Positions 32,985-42,149 of a DNA stretch of 64,000 nucleotides are shown piece after piece. Position numbers and translations under genes: made by a program. Positions within the stretch are counted from its first letter, which is position 1. Each line of letters starts with the position of its first letter. Source of the DNA: Erythroxylum novogranatense (Eukaryota > Streptophyta > Magnoliopsida > Malpighiales > Erythroxylaceae); the NCBI GenBank assembly GCA_029891385.1, contig CM057235.1, positions 21,507,120-21,571,119 of the forward strand, read 5' to 3'. The notes beneath the pieces are model-generated. The model worked only from the letters and a program-made list of their open reading frames with translations, had not been told where the DNA came from and searched no databases.

Positions 32985-33242
32985 TGTGAGATCTCACATC
33001 GGTTGGAGAGGAAAATGAAGTACGACTTATAAGGGTATGGATACCTCTCCCTTACAGATGTGTTTTTCATGGCCTAATGCACCGGATCCCATTAGAACTC
33101 CGAGGTTAAATGTGCTTGGGTGAGAGTAGTACTAGGATGTGATCTCCTAGGAAGGCCTCGGGAAAAGCAAAACCGTGAGGGATTAACTGGGCCAAGGCCC
33201 GAAGGGGATAATATCTATGAGCGGGTGATCTAGGTTGTAATA
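32985..33242 (+). repeat. Cassandra 3' LTR
   Basis: A 258-bp repeat from TGTGAGATCTCACATC to GGTTGTAATA. The terminal CA has become TA, and the target duplication GGTAG follows immediately. The 5S-like block is 33067-33158. Confidence 0.9.
33067..33158 (+). ncRNA. 5S rRNA-like segment in Cassandra 3' LTR
   Basis: It has the same 5S order as the 5' copy: TAATGCACCGGATCCCATTA, GAACTCCGAGGTTAAATGTG, CTTGGGTGAGAGTAGTACTA, then GGATGTGATCTCCTAGGAAG. In the first half (AACTCCGAG) it is closer to 5S rRNA than the 5' copy. The box C region has one small gap and a changed base. Confidence 0.8.
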
Positions 33243-33689
33243 GGTAGAATCTACTACTGTTCAATATTTTCGATGGGATTTCTAATACGTCAGGTTATCT
33301 TAGAAATAGATCCTCTAATTGTATAACTACTTTAAAAAATGTTATGAAAATGACGACTTACAGTTTCCCCATATGGACTCCAAAAGAATGCAATCGCCCA
33401 ATTGGTAATGTTATGCCCTAATATGTATAGAAAATTCGCTACTTGTTCTCAACAGTTGCATGTCCAGTGGGTCGAAGCACACCTTTTTTAGCTAATAAGT
33501 AACATAATTTGACAAATGGTTTGGCTGCATTCTAATTATATTTCTCCCATTGGAATAAAATAAAATTCTTCACATGATACTCTTCTTTGATTGCAATCTC
33601 TCCAATGGTGTAAACATTTGAAGTTTGTCGTTCACACGTTTCTTACATAACACCCACCAATAGATCACAAGACAAGCAACATGAACAAG

Positions 33690-33851
33690 TGCTAATTGAT
33701 GTACGCAAATCAATTTTTGTTTTTTATTATTCATTCGATTACCTTCACAATTCATGTATAAAAAATAAAATGCTAATTGATGTACGCAAATCAATTTTTG
33801 TTTTTTATTATTCATTCGATTACCTTCACAATTCATGTATAAAAAATAAAA
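33690..33851 (-). repeat. Perfect 81-bp tandem duplication
   Basis: 33690-33770 and 33771-33851 appear identical (starting TGCTAATTGATGTACGCAAA). Eighty-one is a multiple of three, so on the minus strand the 5' end of the transposase reads the same 27 codons twice. Identity implies a recent event relative to the rest of this decayed gene. Confidence 0.9.
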
Positions 33852-35801
33852 TTTGGAGTAGTTTTTAGATTGTGAAAAACAAAATATAACAAATATGATA
33901 TAGATATCTCCATTTATATATGGTGTTATAAAAGCAATAAGAAGCAATGTAAAAGGGAAGTTTCATCTAAATCATTCCCCCACTGAAATTTCAAGCAAAG
34001 TTATAAGAAAACAAAAAAGAAGAAGATAGTGACGATTGAAAAACACCCAAATTCATACAACACAACATATAAAATGAGTGACATACGGTAAAATGAGTGG
34101 ATCGCAAGAGTATACAACAGCATTGACCTATATATATGTATATGCCTTTCAAATTAGATAATCGATATTTTTAAAAGCTTAGCCCATAACAGATAATGTT
34201 CACTTCAGTGTAAAGTGAACAATGAGTAAACTCATATGTGTGAACCTATATATAAAGTGAACCAAAATAGATAAGAGTACAATCTCCTCACCCAAAACAA
34301 TATGCATCTAATAATAAAAGCAACGGATATATATTGTTCAAAAAAATTCAACAATGAACAGAAATAGGATAAAAAGAAAGTTTCGACAAAAAGGAAGACT
34401 CACCGGTGATCAAGTCTTCCAGCTCCTCTTCTGCTTTCCTGCCAATAAACAACACGAGAAGAAGAAGAAGTGGTAGAACACGGAGAACGAAAAGAGGAGT
34501 CTAGAAATGATAACTGGACCGTAATTGGGTATCTGTGATAAGCTTGTGTACAATAATAAATGAGTTTAGGTAGGGTTAGAAGAAATAATTGGTAAGAAAA
34601 ATTATTGAGGGTATATTATGTAGTATATGTTTATTAGTTTACGTTCCATCCTAAACCCATCGAATTGAAGGTTTCTTATTTTTACTATTTAGGATGGAAT
34701 AGAATGTAATATGAAACCATTTGCTTTCATCCCATTTCACTCCATTCCATTATGAAACCATCAACCAAACGATAGAAATCTATTACGTTTCATCACTTTC
34801 CATCCTTAATCCCTCCAACCAAACAGGGCCTTAGAGACATATCATAACTATCTACATGTTAAAAATGTCAAAGTAATATCCTTTCTATGCATGAATTTTT
34901 TGTATAATTCAATTATTTCATCATATATTCTGTTATTAAATATAAAGTATGGAATTAGTTACTATATTTAAGTAAAACGTATTAATTCTTTAATAATAAT
35001 AATTAACTCTTTTAATTATATTTGATAACTATTTTAAAATGTCATTTTATCTTCACCAAGGAATTCTTAAATAAATTTATTTAGGAATAGTAAAACATTC
35101 TCCTTAATTACTTATGGTTATGAATACTATATTGATAACTCAATTGCATCCTTTAGTTTACTCTATGTTTAACGACTACAAATTGAGTCACTTTTGATTA
35201 GGATAAATCTTAAATAGTAACAAAACATAGCAATATCAAGTCAAATGATCGTTATATGTTCATCACAATGAACATTTTCAGTAGATAAACAAGTAACATT
35301 TCATATAAAATTATCTTAGAGTTCGCTCAAAGAACTTATACTCTAGCGTACACTCACACATTTATTTAAATATCTTTTATATTTTAGTCTATAAGATCAA
35401 CTACTTCCTTTATAAAGAATAAACATAATACTTGCTACTCTTTCTAATATATGAATATCCAATCTTATATAACAACAACTACAAACAATTTTAGGAATAA
35501 TACATAAATATAATATAATATGAATTCAATATTATGACCTCATCATAATTTTATTTTCAAGGCATAATTATCCCAAAAGCTTTTTCCATATAGTTTATTT
35601 AATTAAATAAATATACGTAATATAAAAATATCTTCAATTAGTTATACTATAAATATACAACCAATCGATTCGTTACAGGGAATAAACTAATAAATCAACA
35701 TCAAGTTAAAAGTCTTAGAGTCCATAATCCTAGGGAAAGCCTATTTAGGTCACATTTTTTGTTGCTAGAAAGCTCTAGGTTCATTATTTATAAATTTCAA
35801 G

Positions 35802-35996
35802 ACATGTTATACCTTTTTGGATATTTTATTTTAGTTTTAAACACTAAATACCTCTTTAGGTATTCTAGTTAATTTCAACATGAAACCCCTTTAGGAATTT
35901 TTATTTACTTTAAGTCCTATGATACATCTACAGGCAACTTTATGTTAGTTTAAAGCCCTCTGATAACACTTTAGGAATTTTTGTTTAGATTTAAAG
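35802..35996. repeat. Five-copy diverged ~39-bp minisatellite
   Basis: Units at about 35802-35841, 35842-35878, 35879-35916, 35917-35955 and 35956-35996 share a core like CTTTAGGAATTTTTATTTAG followed by TTTAAA or a near match. The copies differ strongly, so the array is old. Confidence 0.6.
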
Positions 35997-36214
35997 TAAG
36001 ATTGCCACAAAAAAGTAATGAATAATTCTAGAATATTAGTATGCACATTATGAATCCTTTAAAATTTTGTTATTTGATGTTCTCAAGAATTTAGTCACTT
36101 ATTTTCTACATCCATTTGGATATGTCACAGCAAGATCTTCGACTCGTAAACTAATTTTATAGGATACATTTGATTGCTTCGATCGCATATAGTGCCTAAA
36201 AGAGTCTTTAAGAA

Positions 36215-36293
36215 GTAACCATCTAACCTATGTATAACATAACATAGGTTAGATGGTTACTAGGATTAATGATAACATAGGTTAGATGGTTAC
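36215..36293. repeat. Inverted repeat with a second direct copy
   Basis: GTAACCATCTAACCTATGT (36215-36233) is exactly complementary to ACATAGGTTAGATGGTTAC (36242-36260) across an 8-base loop. The latter is repeated exactly at 36275-36293, 33 bp further on. It could be a small slippage or fold-back product. No transposon ends are visible. Confidence 0.85.
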
Positions 36294-37229
36294 TAGGATT
36301 AATTATTTCAATCCATATGTTCTGATAAGTATCACTTACCTTTTGTGATATGTTTAATTATTATACAAACCCATTCATCATATTCCGTTAATTTTCTAGT
36401 CTATTCATAACATATCTCTAACTAAGGAGTAAGAGCATCATCCTATTAAGGACAATAGAAGAAATCTGCAAGTTCATGTAAGAAGCATTTATCTTTTTTA
36501 GGATGATGAAAGGAAATTAGTTTTTATTCAGTCTTCTTAATATCCTCTTTATCTATGACCGTCTCATGCTATTATTATCTAATTAAACATACATATTGCC
36601 AATAAATATGTCCACACTCTTAAATTATGTGGTCTGATCTGGTAAGAGGTTGCTGAGCTAACAGCATTTAAGAGCCCTTGATCTCCACTCAATCATAAAA
36701 AGAGGACCCAAAAGATCGAGCTACTTTGCTCGTCTTCGAACCATGGCTGCGGGCTGGAGTGATCCGTTCCTTTTCACACGTTTCGTATACGTAACTTTTG
36801 TCTGTCTTGAAAAGTATGAGTATAGGAACAGATTCAAACTTTCTAAAGATTATATTGTTTCCAATAAGCATAGATTGTCTGAGGCTCTCCACAGAGGCCA
36901 AAACCCAACAGAAAAAAAATGGTGAGGATGCAAGGGCTTGTTTTATATTTGGTATCAGTTTTATTCCGGAGAATAGAAACCAAATGAATACTTATTGGGC
37001 CATGGAAGCTGCAGCTTACGCCTAAATCTAGACTGCCTTATACAGAAGAACATGGAAATTAAACCCCCAACTTTCCCAGATAAAATAAGAGAAAACACCT
37101 GCAATTTCGTCATGCACGAACTGCTCACCACCTAACCAATGAAGCAAAATGCATGTAATGAAGGCATTCCACGTACATCAGGAAGGGCATCAACTCTATA
37201 AGTTCTAAAACTGAATATCCTTTTCACTG

Positions 37230-37868
37230 ATGGGAACAGGTGAATGTCAATTCAAAGCTCTTCAAATGGCTCTCTTGTTTTTTCTCCTCTTTCCACTACT
37301 GGCAGTTGGAGATCCCCAACCCGCAAAACCAATCAACCAAACTGACCTGCAGGTAGCCATGGCTGACATGCGAACGTGGTCCTATCACGGTTTTGTCATT
37401 CTCCTCAAGATTCTGAATGGAACTGGCGACGCACTCCGCGACAGGGAAATAACTTTCTTCATGCCAAGTGACGATGAGCTTTCAAAAGTTGCTCTTGCTC
37501 TTGACAGTTTGCAATATTTTATACTCAGTCACTCCATCCCTACCGCACTACTAATCACCCACCTCGTACATTTTCCAAATGGGACTCTGGTTCCTTCTGG
37601 TGTCCCAAACCAGATGCTTCGGATCACCAACAATGGAAGATCAGGACTGTTTGTGAACAATGCAAGACTTGCCACTCCAAATGTGTGCCTAAACTCTCAG
37701 ATAAGGTGCCATGGAATCAGCGCTGCCCTTAAACTTGACAATGTTGTCCCTTCTGTTTCTACTCTAAACCCAGTTCATCTTCATCCCAAGCCCATGGATT
37801 CATCTGATGCACATAGGAAAGGCAAATCTTTATCTTCAGATGTGAAGTGGATCCCAGGACCTTACTGA
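37230..37868 (+). CDS. Fasciclin-like (FAS1 domain) secreted protein
   Basis: A single-exon open frame of 212 codons encodes one FAS1 (fasciclin) domain. Start at 37230 (MGTGECQFKALQMALLFFLL); the Met at residue 13 (37266) would give an equally good signal peptide. Residues 13-27 are strongly hydrophobic and end LAVGDP, so the protein should enter the secretory pathway. The FAS1 domain covers about residues 38-172: first conserved block ITFFMPSDDEL (74-84), second block LFVNNARLATPNVCLNS with CHGISAAL (140-167). N-glycosylation sequons occur at NQT (36-38), NGT (63-65) and NGT (117-119). There is no Pro/Ala-rich arabinogalactan module and no hydrophobic C-terminal GPI signal, unlike classical FLA proteins, so it fits the short FLA19/20/21-like group. 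FAS1 proteins act in cell-wall adhesion; the exact role here is unknown. Confidence 0.85.
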   Translation: MGTGECQFKALQMALLFFLLFPLLAVGDPQPAKPINQTDLQVAMADMRTWSYHGFVILLKILNGTGDALRDREITFFMPSDDELSKVALALDSLQYFILSHSIPTALLITHLVHFPNGTLVPSGVPNQMLRITNNGRSGLFVNNARLATPNVCLNSQIRCHGISAALKLDNVVPSVSTLNPVHLHPKPMDSSDAHRKGKSLSSDVKWIPGPY

Positions 37869-37919
37869 ATCTTCCGTGCAGCTTTTACTTTTTAAGTTAT
37901 TTTATGTCAGTTCCCAGCA

Positions 37920-37973
37920 AATAAATGTCCAAACAACCATTTGTCTATTGTGATGATCATCTGCTTCAATAAA
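37920..37973 (+). terminator. Candidate polyadenylation signals of the fasciclin-like gene
   Basis: AATAAA occurs at 37920-37925 and again at 37968-37973, 52 and 100 bases after the stop codon. Either could direct 3' end formation about 250 bases before the stop codon of the convergent OBERON gene. Confidence 0.5.
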
Positions 37974-38052
37974 AATATTATTGACTAGCAGAGCCGCCCA
38001 TTTTGTTTCCAGGAAACTCGTACTTTTTCGTCAGCCGAGTATAAAAATCAAC

Positions 38053-38120
38053 AATGAAACAATCACCCTACAGATTTCAAACATTAAATGAAACAATCAC
38101 CCTACAGATTTCAAACATTA
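38053..38120. repeat. 34-bp tandem duplication between the two genes
   Basis: AATGAAACAATCACCCTACA plus the following bases to ACATTA is present at 38053-38086 and again at 38087-38120 with no visible change. It lies in the shared 3' flank of the convergent genes. Confidence 0.85.
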
Positions 38121-38221
38121 AGTAAACACAGATAACATTCATACGCACTTGTTCAGCATCTGAATCACATCCCTAAATCATTTAGTTAAATTTTAATTTG
38201 TAACAACAATCAAAGCATTTC

Positions 38222-40664
38222 TCAAGGATTTGTCATAAAATGGTGTCGTTCGTTTGGCTGTGATTCCGCCTTTGGAGGGGTACTGTAGCCATGAAGGAGG
38301 TCATGGATTTTGGAATAGGTCATAACCCCACCACTGCTCTGTGATGCCCTTGAACTCTCTTGGAGTTTAATCTTCTCAAATAAGTACTGTTTCTCTGCTT
38401 CTGCTTCACTTAGCCGAAGCTTCAAATAGCTGCTAGCATAATCTTCCTCTGATTTCTCTGTCTTAGCGAGAGCAATCCTCTGTAACCTCTCAGCCTCTCG
38501 TTTTGCCTCATTGGCCTTCAGTTGGAACATATCAGCCTCTGCCTGCTTGAGCCTGACAATTCTCTCCAGCTCTTCTATCTGTAGCTTCTTCTTTTGCCTG
38601 TCCTGTTTCAATTCTGACACTTCCTTGGCCTTTTCCTCCAGCTCCCGATCACAAGCTTCTAATGCCAAGCGGGATTTCTTAAACATTCTCATCTTCTCAT
38701 CTGCTACCATCTCCATCTTTCTTATGGCCTCCTGCACCACATCAGCTATTCGGTTGCATGCTTCCTGTGGGGCTATCAGCCTTCCGCCCTCCCCATTTTC
38801 CAAGCTTTTTGGAGAGTCCACCTCAATCTCTTCAAAGACAAAGAAATTCTTGTTTCAGTTGTGATGCACTACAACAAATTGCAAGTCATGGATTTACAGA
38901 AGCAAGCACCCAACTGGGTGAAGGACTTAAAACTGCCATGCATATTGCCATCAGTAAAATAATGCAAAAAAAAGAAAAGAGAAGCAAAGTGAGTCATACC
39001 TCAAAAAATAAGATACAAAGCAGAAAAGATGTAAATATAAAACAAAATTCTCATGCAATTTGAAAAGGATCACTCGAGTGGACCACCAAGTAACACAAAA
39101 AAATGAGTTTAACACTATTCTTCTTATTAAAAACCAACTACAACTGTTTAACCTCCATTTGTAAATTGATGGTTCCCATAAAGCACACGTAAAAAAAGCC
39201 TCTTCAATGGAAAAACATGCAGGATGAAAGGAAACAACAAAGAAAAAGAGAGAACCTAATATTAAATTAGAGAAGCACAAAGTGGAAATACCCTTTAGTA
39301 TGTGCAGTGTTCAAATAAGTTAAGTACAGGAATATAGGACCCCACAATTTTGAGAATTACTAAGAGTAAACAGCAAAAGTATGCCAGCAGGAATTAAACT
39401 AGCCAGTTTATCAGAAGCTCGAGTTAACATGCACATAGTGATGCCCTCGCTCACATGCTCGGACTAAAAATTTTGCTCATGGAATATTTATAAGGAGAAA
39501 AATAAGTTGAAGTTTATGACAACCTTGGAAAAACATCAATATTACTCTGCAAGCTGTGGTCTCTGCAAGTCCACCCTTCATTTTTTCTAAGAGATCCTCA
39601 CACTTCCAGAATAGTTTTCTCCCTCGAGAGTCTTCACTTCCTCGGAATATCCTGCTAACAAAATCAAGTTCCCTCATCAGAGACTCCCGGTCCCATGCTG
39701 GTGCACAATGCTGGAAAACATCTTTTACCCAACCCAAAAGCTCTGATGTGCGATTGCAAGCTCGACATCGGAAAAGCATTTCAGTTGGGCCTGCTCCATT
39801 CTTAACAGATGGACCCATACAGATTTGACCATCACGAATGGCACAATCTGTATGGGTCCAGTGAGAACATAGATCACAACCAATCCAACGACAGGTATTC
39901 ACTTCAAAATCAAACTTGTTGCAGATCACACACATGCAGAGATTGCAGAAGCCATTTCTGTTCGTACATATTTCACAAATGCACTCATCAGCTGGGAGCT
40001 GGTTTTGGCAAGCTATGTTTCTGCACCTCTTAAACACAAATACCTCAATGAGGGAAGTTTGAGAAAGACTGATACTAGGGTGCAAAAATGCTTGAATTCC
40101 AGTATTTATGGCAACAAGTACTTCAAGTTGTACTCGGTGTGCTCTAATCAATGTTTTAGCAGTCAAATCAGATCTGTTTTGAACAAGCTTTTGCAGAACT
40201 AAAAATTCTTCTCTGAGCTGTGTGCCACCATTTCCTTCAAGTATAGCACGAAGTCCATTTTTTAGCTCTTCCAGGAACTCATCAGGCAGACGATGCATCT
40301 TTTCCGAGATCACGTCAACCCGTTCTCTTGCTATGTCACGAAGACTTATTTTATCTGCGGTAGAGACATGACGAATGACAGGTTGTTCGGAGCAATCAGC
40401 ATCCACTCTGCCATTCTCCAGGTTTTTTTCCATTGCAACAGCATCAGCAGTGGGCCAAGTTTCTCGTGAACTTGCACTCTCAGTAGGAGATTCATGGTTA
40501 TTATCAGAGTTTGATCTAGGTTCTGGAGCCTCTGGAGACAAGTGGGGATCCGAAGTCACAAGAGAGAGTGATGTTTGCAGTCCTCCAGCACGCGGTTGTT
40601 GACGCGGAGGCAGCATTTTGGAGGCAGATTGATGGTGGATGTTAGAACCAGATGAAGTGCCCAT
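38222..40664 (-). CDS. OBE1: OBERON-type PHD-finger protein (OBE1/OBE2-like)
   Basis: Two coding exons, 40664-39524 and 38829-38222, joined across a 694-bp intron, give 582 residues; family members are of similar length. The start is the ATG at 40664 (MGTSSGSN), which matches the family N-terminus; the open frame extends two codons further but without ATG. Residues 98-200 are the conserved region upstream of the PHD finger (IRHVSTADKISLRDIARERV). The atypical Cys/His-rich PHD finger lies at about 215-305 (CQNQLPADECICEIC, CNLCMCVICNKFDF, CDLCSHWTHTDC, RCRAC). Exon 2 is a long coiled coil (about 400-530, ELERIVRLKQAEADMFQLK) with YSKIHDLLHGY near the end. OBE1/OBE2 are nuclear proteins needed for meristem maintenance and embryonic root initiation, and are also known as potyvirus VPg-interacting proteins. 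Whether this is the OBE1 or OBE2 copy cannot be settled here. Confidence 0.93.
38830..39523 (-). other. Intron of the OBERON-type gene
   Basis: The donor reads TTCCAAG|GTTGTC and the acceptor TTTGAAG|AGATTGAG on the minus strand. The split codon becomes Glu, joining MFFQ to EIEVDSPKS, as expected in the family. Reading through exon 1 would give a foreign tail and a stop at 39477. Confidence 0.85.
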
Positions 40665-40681
40665 CACCAAGCTCGCTTAAT

Positions 40682-41500
40682 CTGCCATTTGTCACCACGA
40701 TGGCAAAAAATTAGCTCACAACTCAAAAAAGAAAATTTTCCAAGCTTTAAGGGCAAGAATCAGCAAAAGCCCATCAAAAACTTGATGAATTCAACCAAAA
40801 ATAAGCAACATCAAGAGCATTAAAACAGAAAATATATGCATATAACGTTAGGGTAAAAGAACACCCAAAAAGAGTTAATAAAGAAACAATTGAACTTTTA
40901 CAAATATATATAGAAGTAACAGCAGATCACAGAAAAGACGTATCACTACATACCTAAAGAGACTGATCTGTTAGGTTACAAACAAAGTTCAGGAAAAGAA
41001 AATTACAAAAAATGTTGGACCTCTGCTAGAACCTCTTCACCAATCCAAAGTCAACCAACTTCAACACCACCGTTTAAGCTAGAGTTACCTTATCTATTTC
41101 CAACTTCCACCATAAATTAAAAACAACAGAAAAAGAAAGATTAATAGCTAGAACAGAAACAAAAAAGGAACATTTCTTGCCGATTTCACTTGATCTCCAC
41201 ATCCAAACGTAAACTACAGAGTAAAGAGAAAGAACTGACCTGAAGAAGCGAACGGACGGGTGAAGAAGAGAGAGACGGAAAGAGGAAGGAGAGACTTGAA
41301 GAAGCAAACTTGAGGAATATGTGAGGTGAGAGAGAAAAAGAGAAACGATGGTTTGACCTCTTTGGCCTCCAGTGATGGAGTATGGAGGAGTTGAATTAGG
41401 GACATTAATGGAAACAGAAGGAGGGATGTGGCTTCGAAGAAGACGGCAATTATGTTAGTGAAATTCAACGCTGACCGGCTTAGCCGGTTGTTGTTCTTCT
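40682..41500 (-). promoter_or_regulatory. Probable 5' leader with an intron, OBERON-type gene
   Basis: On the minus strand, CTTCTTCAG|GTCAGTTC (intron start 41239) and AATGGCAG|ATTAAGC (intron end 40682) make a plausible 558-bp leader intron ending 18 bases before the ATG. The presumed leader exon (about 41240-41500) is purine/pyrimidine-biased, as is common in plant leaders. Inferred from splice-site consensus only; no transcript evidence is available. Confidence 0.45.
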
Positions 41501-41689
41501 GAATTTCCTCGCTGCTGACCTGTACACGTCAAGCAAAACGCCGGTCGTTTTGACTCCTTCAAATGATTTCATCATTTATCTATTTTCCTTGGATCCGAAA
41601 TCCGAATTGCTTGCTTGCAAATTGCTCGTGGCCAGAATGGTGTTACGCGTAAAATGTTACACCTGTAAACGTAATGTGGGTCCTCTCTT

Positions 41690-41708
41690 TCTCTCTCTCT
41701 CTCTCTCT
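41690..41708. repeat. CT microsatellite
   Basis: A run of about nine CT units follows TCCTCTCTTT, upstream of the OBERON-type gene and before the LINE 3' end. On the gene strand it reads as GA repeats. Confidence 0.85.
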
Positions 41709-42149
41709 AATGGTACTAGAACTTTAAGATTCTCTCCCAAGAAAATCTATAAACATGTCTGAAGATGATTGGCATCAACGGATCGAGAAGCTCGAAGAAA
41801 GTATCCGGAAAATTATGAAATCTTATATTTGAAGTGGGAAATGGATTCAGATAATTCAGGTACAATCCAGTTGCCATCAATATCCGACCAATAATTTTTT
41901 TTAATCTGAAACGTAAGAGAAACAATACAAAACTAGTACAAAGTGAAACCAAGCACCCTAATTAACGTAGGGTCCTTCGATATAAAACGCCTTGTTGATC
42001 GTGAAGTAGGAATTCCCAAACAATCGCCGGAGGATCTTGGAGAATGTGCAGGCCTGGGTCATGAGAAGCGGCAAGGGAAACCATTTAGTCCGCACTCTGG
42101 TTCCTTTCACGATACACGTGCCGCAAATGAATCTCCCAGTCACAATGAA

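Larger units (their letters stand above)
32643..33242 (+). mobile_element. Cassandra TRIM retrotransposon with 5S-rRNA-like LTRs
   Basis: A 600-bp element with two ~260-bp LTRs, both beginning TGTGAGATC(C/T)CACATC, separated by an 82-bp interior and flanked by a perfect GGTAG duplication (32638-32642, 33243-33247). The interior has a tRNA-Met-type primer site TAGTATCAGAGTC (32905-32917) and a polypurine stretch AAGGGGATGGAGAG (32971-32984). Each LTR contains a block matching plant 5S rRNA, the defining feature of Cassandra TRIMs, which encode no protein and depend on other elements. It lies inside the Harbinger transposase and is therefore younger than that gene. Confidence 0.95.
31846..33860 (-). 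pseudogene. PIF/Harbinger (HARBI1-type) transposase, broken and interrupted
   Basis: Minus-strand pieces read, in order: EGNRMNNKKQ...VIYWWVLCKKR (33850-33640), NIIRMQPNHLSNYVTYLLKK and GETV (33560-33360), then after the Cassandra insertion VIDCTH and PVQDAPRFRGRKDYPTQNVL (32560-32480), CACSFDMKSRMYWLGGKEYH, then LKEYLRNPP, ELFNHRHSSLRNIIERAFGV and ILHNFLIGADPDDSF (32330-31950). The first catalytic Asp (ID.TH) and the Glu (ERAFG) are visible. The second Asp, normally in the SDSR segment after WxG, is missing because the text reads EYHPIRRL. Several frame changes and a 600-bp insertion make it inactive. Confidence 0.85.
28518..34830 (-). mobile_element. PIF/Harbinger DNA transposon with two decayed genes
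   Basis: The left end GGGCCTATTTGGTTGGATG and the complement of the right end, GGCCCTGTTTGGTTGGAGGG, form terminal inverted repeats, with GGAATG-rich subterminal repeats further in. The right flank is TTA (34831-34833) and the left is CTA (28515-28517), fitting the 3-bp TTA duplication of this superfamily with one mutated base. Inside, on the minus strand, are a HARBI1-type transposase (33860-31846) and a Myb/SANT-like ORF1 (31572-30600), the gene pair that defines autonomous PIF/Harbinger elements. Later insertions are a Cassandra TRIM and probably LTR fragment F. Both genes are broken. Confidence 0.9.
34834..37229. other. Intergenic region upstream of the fasciclin-like gene
   Basis: About 2.4 kb of AT-rich sequence between the Harbinger element and the host gene. 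It holds the ~39-bp repeats (35802-35996) and an inverted/direct repeat (36215-36293). Open frames near 36689-37025 on both strands are short, overlapping and without recognisable domains. The proximal promoter and 5' leader of the gene must lie at the right end; no clear TATA box was identified. Confidence 0.5.

Noticed and set aside
32727..33158. Possible 5S rRNA genes
   Set aside because: Both blocks lie inside Cassandra LTRs with a primer site, purine tract and target duplication, lack the true 5S ends and carry promoter changes.
36689..37025. Short open frames on both strands upstream of the fasciclin-like gene
   Set aside because: They overlap each other, have no recognisable domain and are about the length expected by chance.
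39477..39523. Read-through C-terminus of OBERON exon 1 (ending ...LLINIP)
   Set aside because: A consensus donor at 39523 and acceptor at 38830 restore the family sequence across the junction; the tail is intronic.
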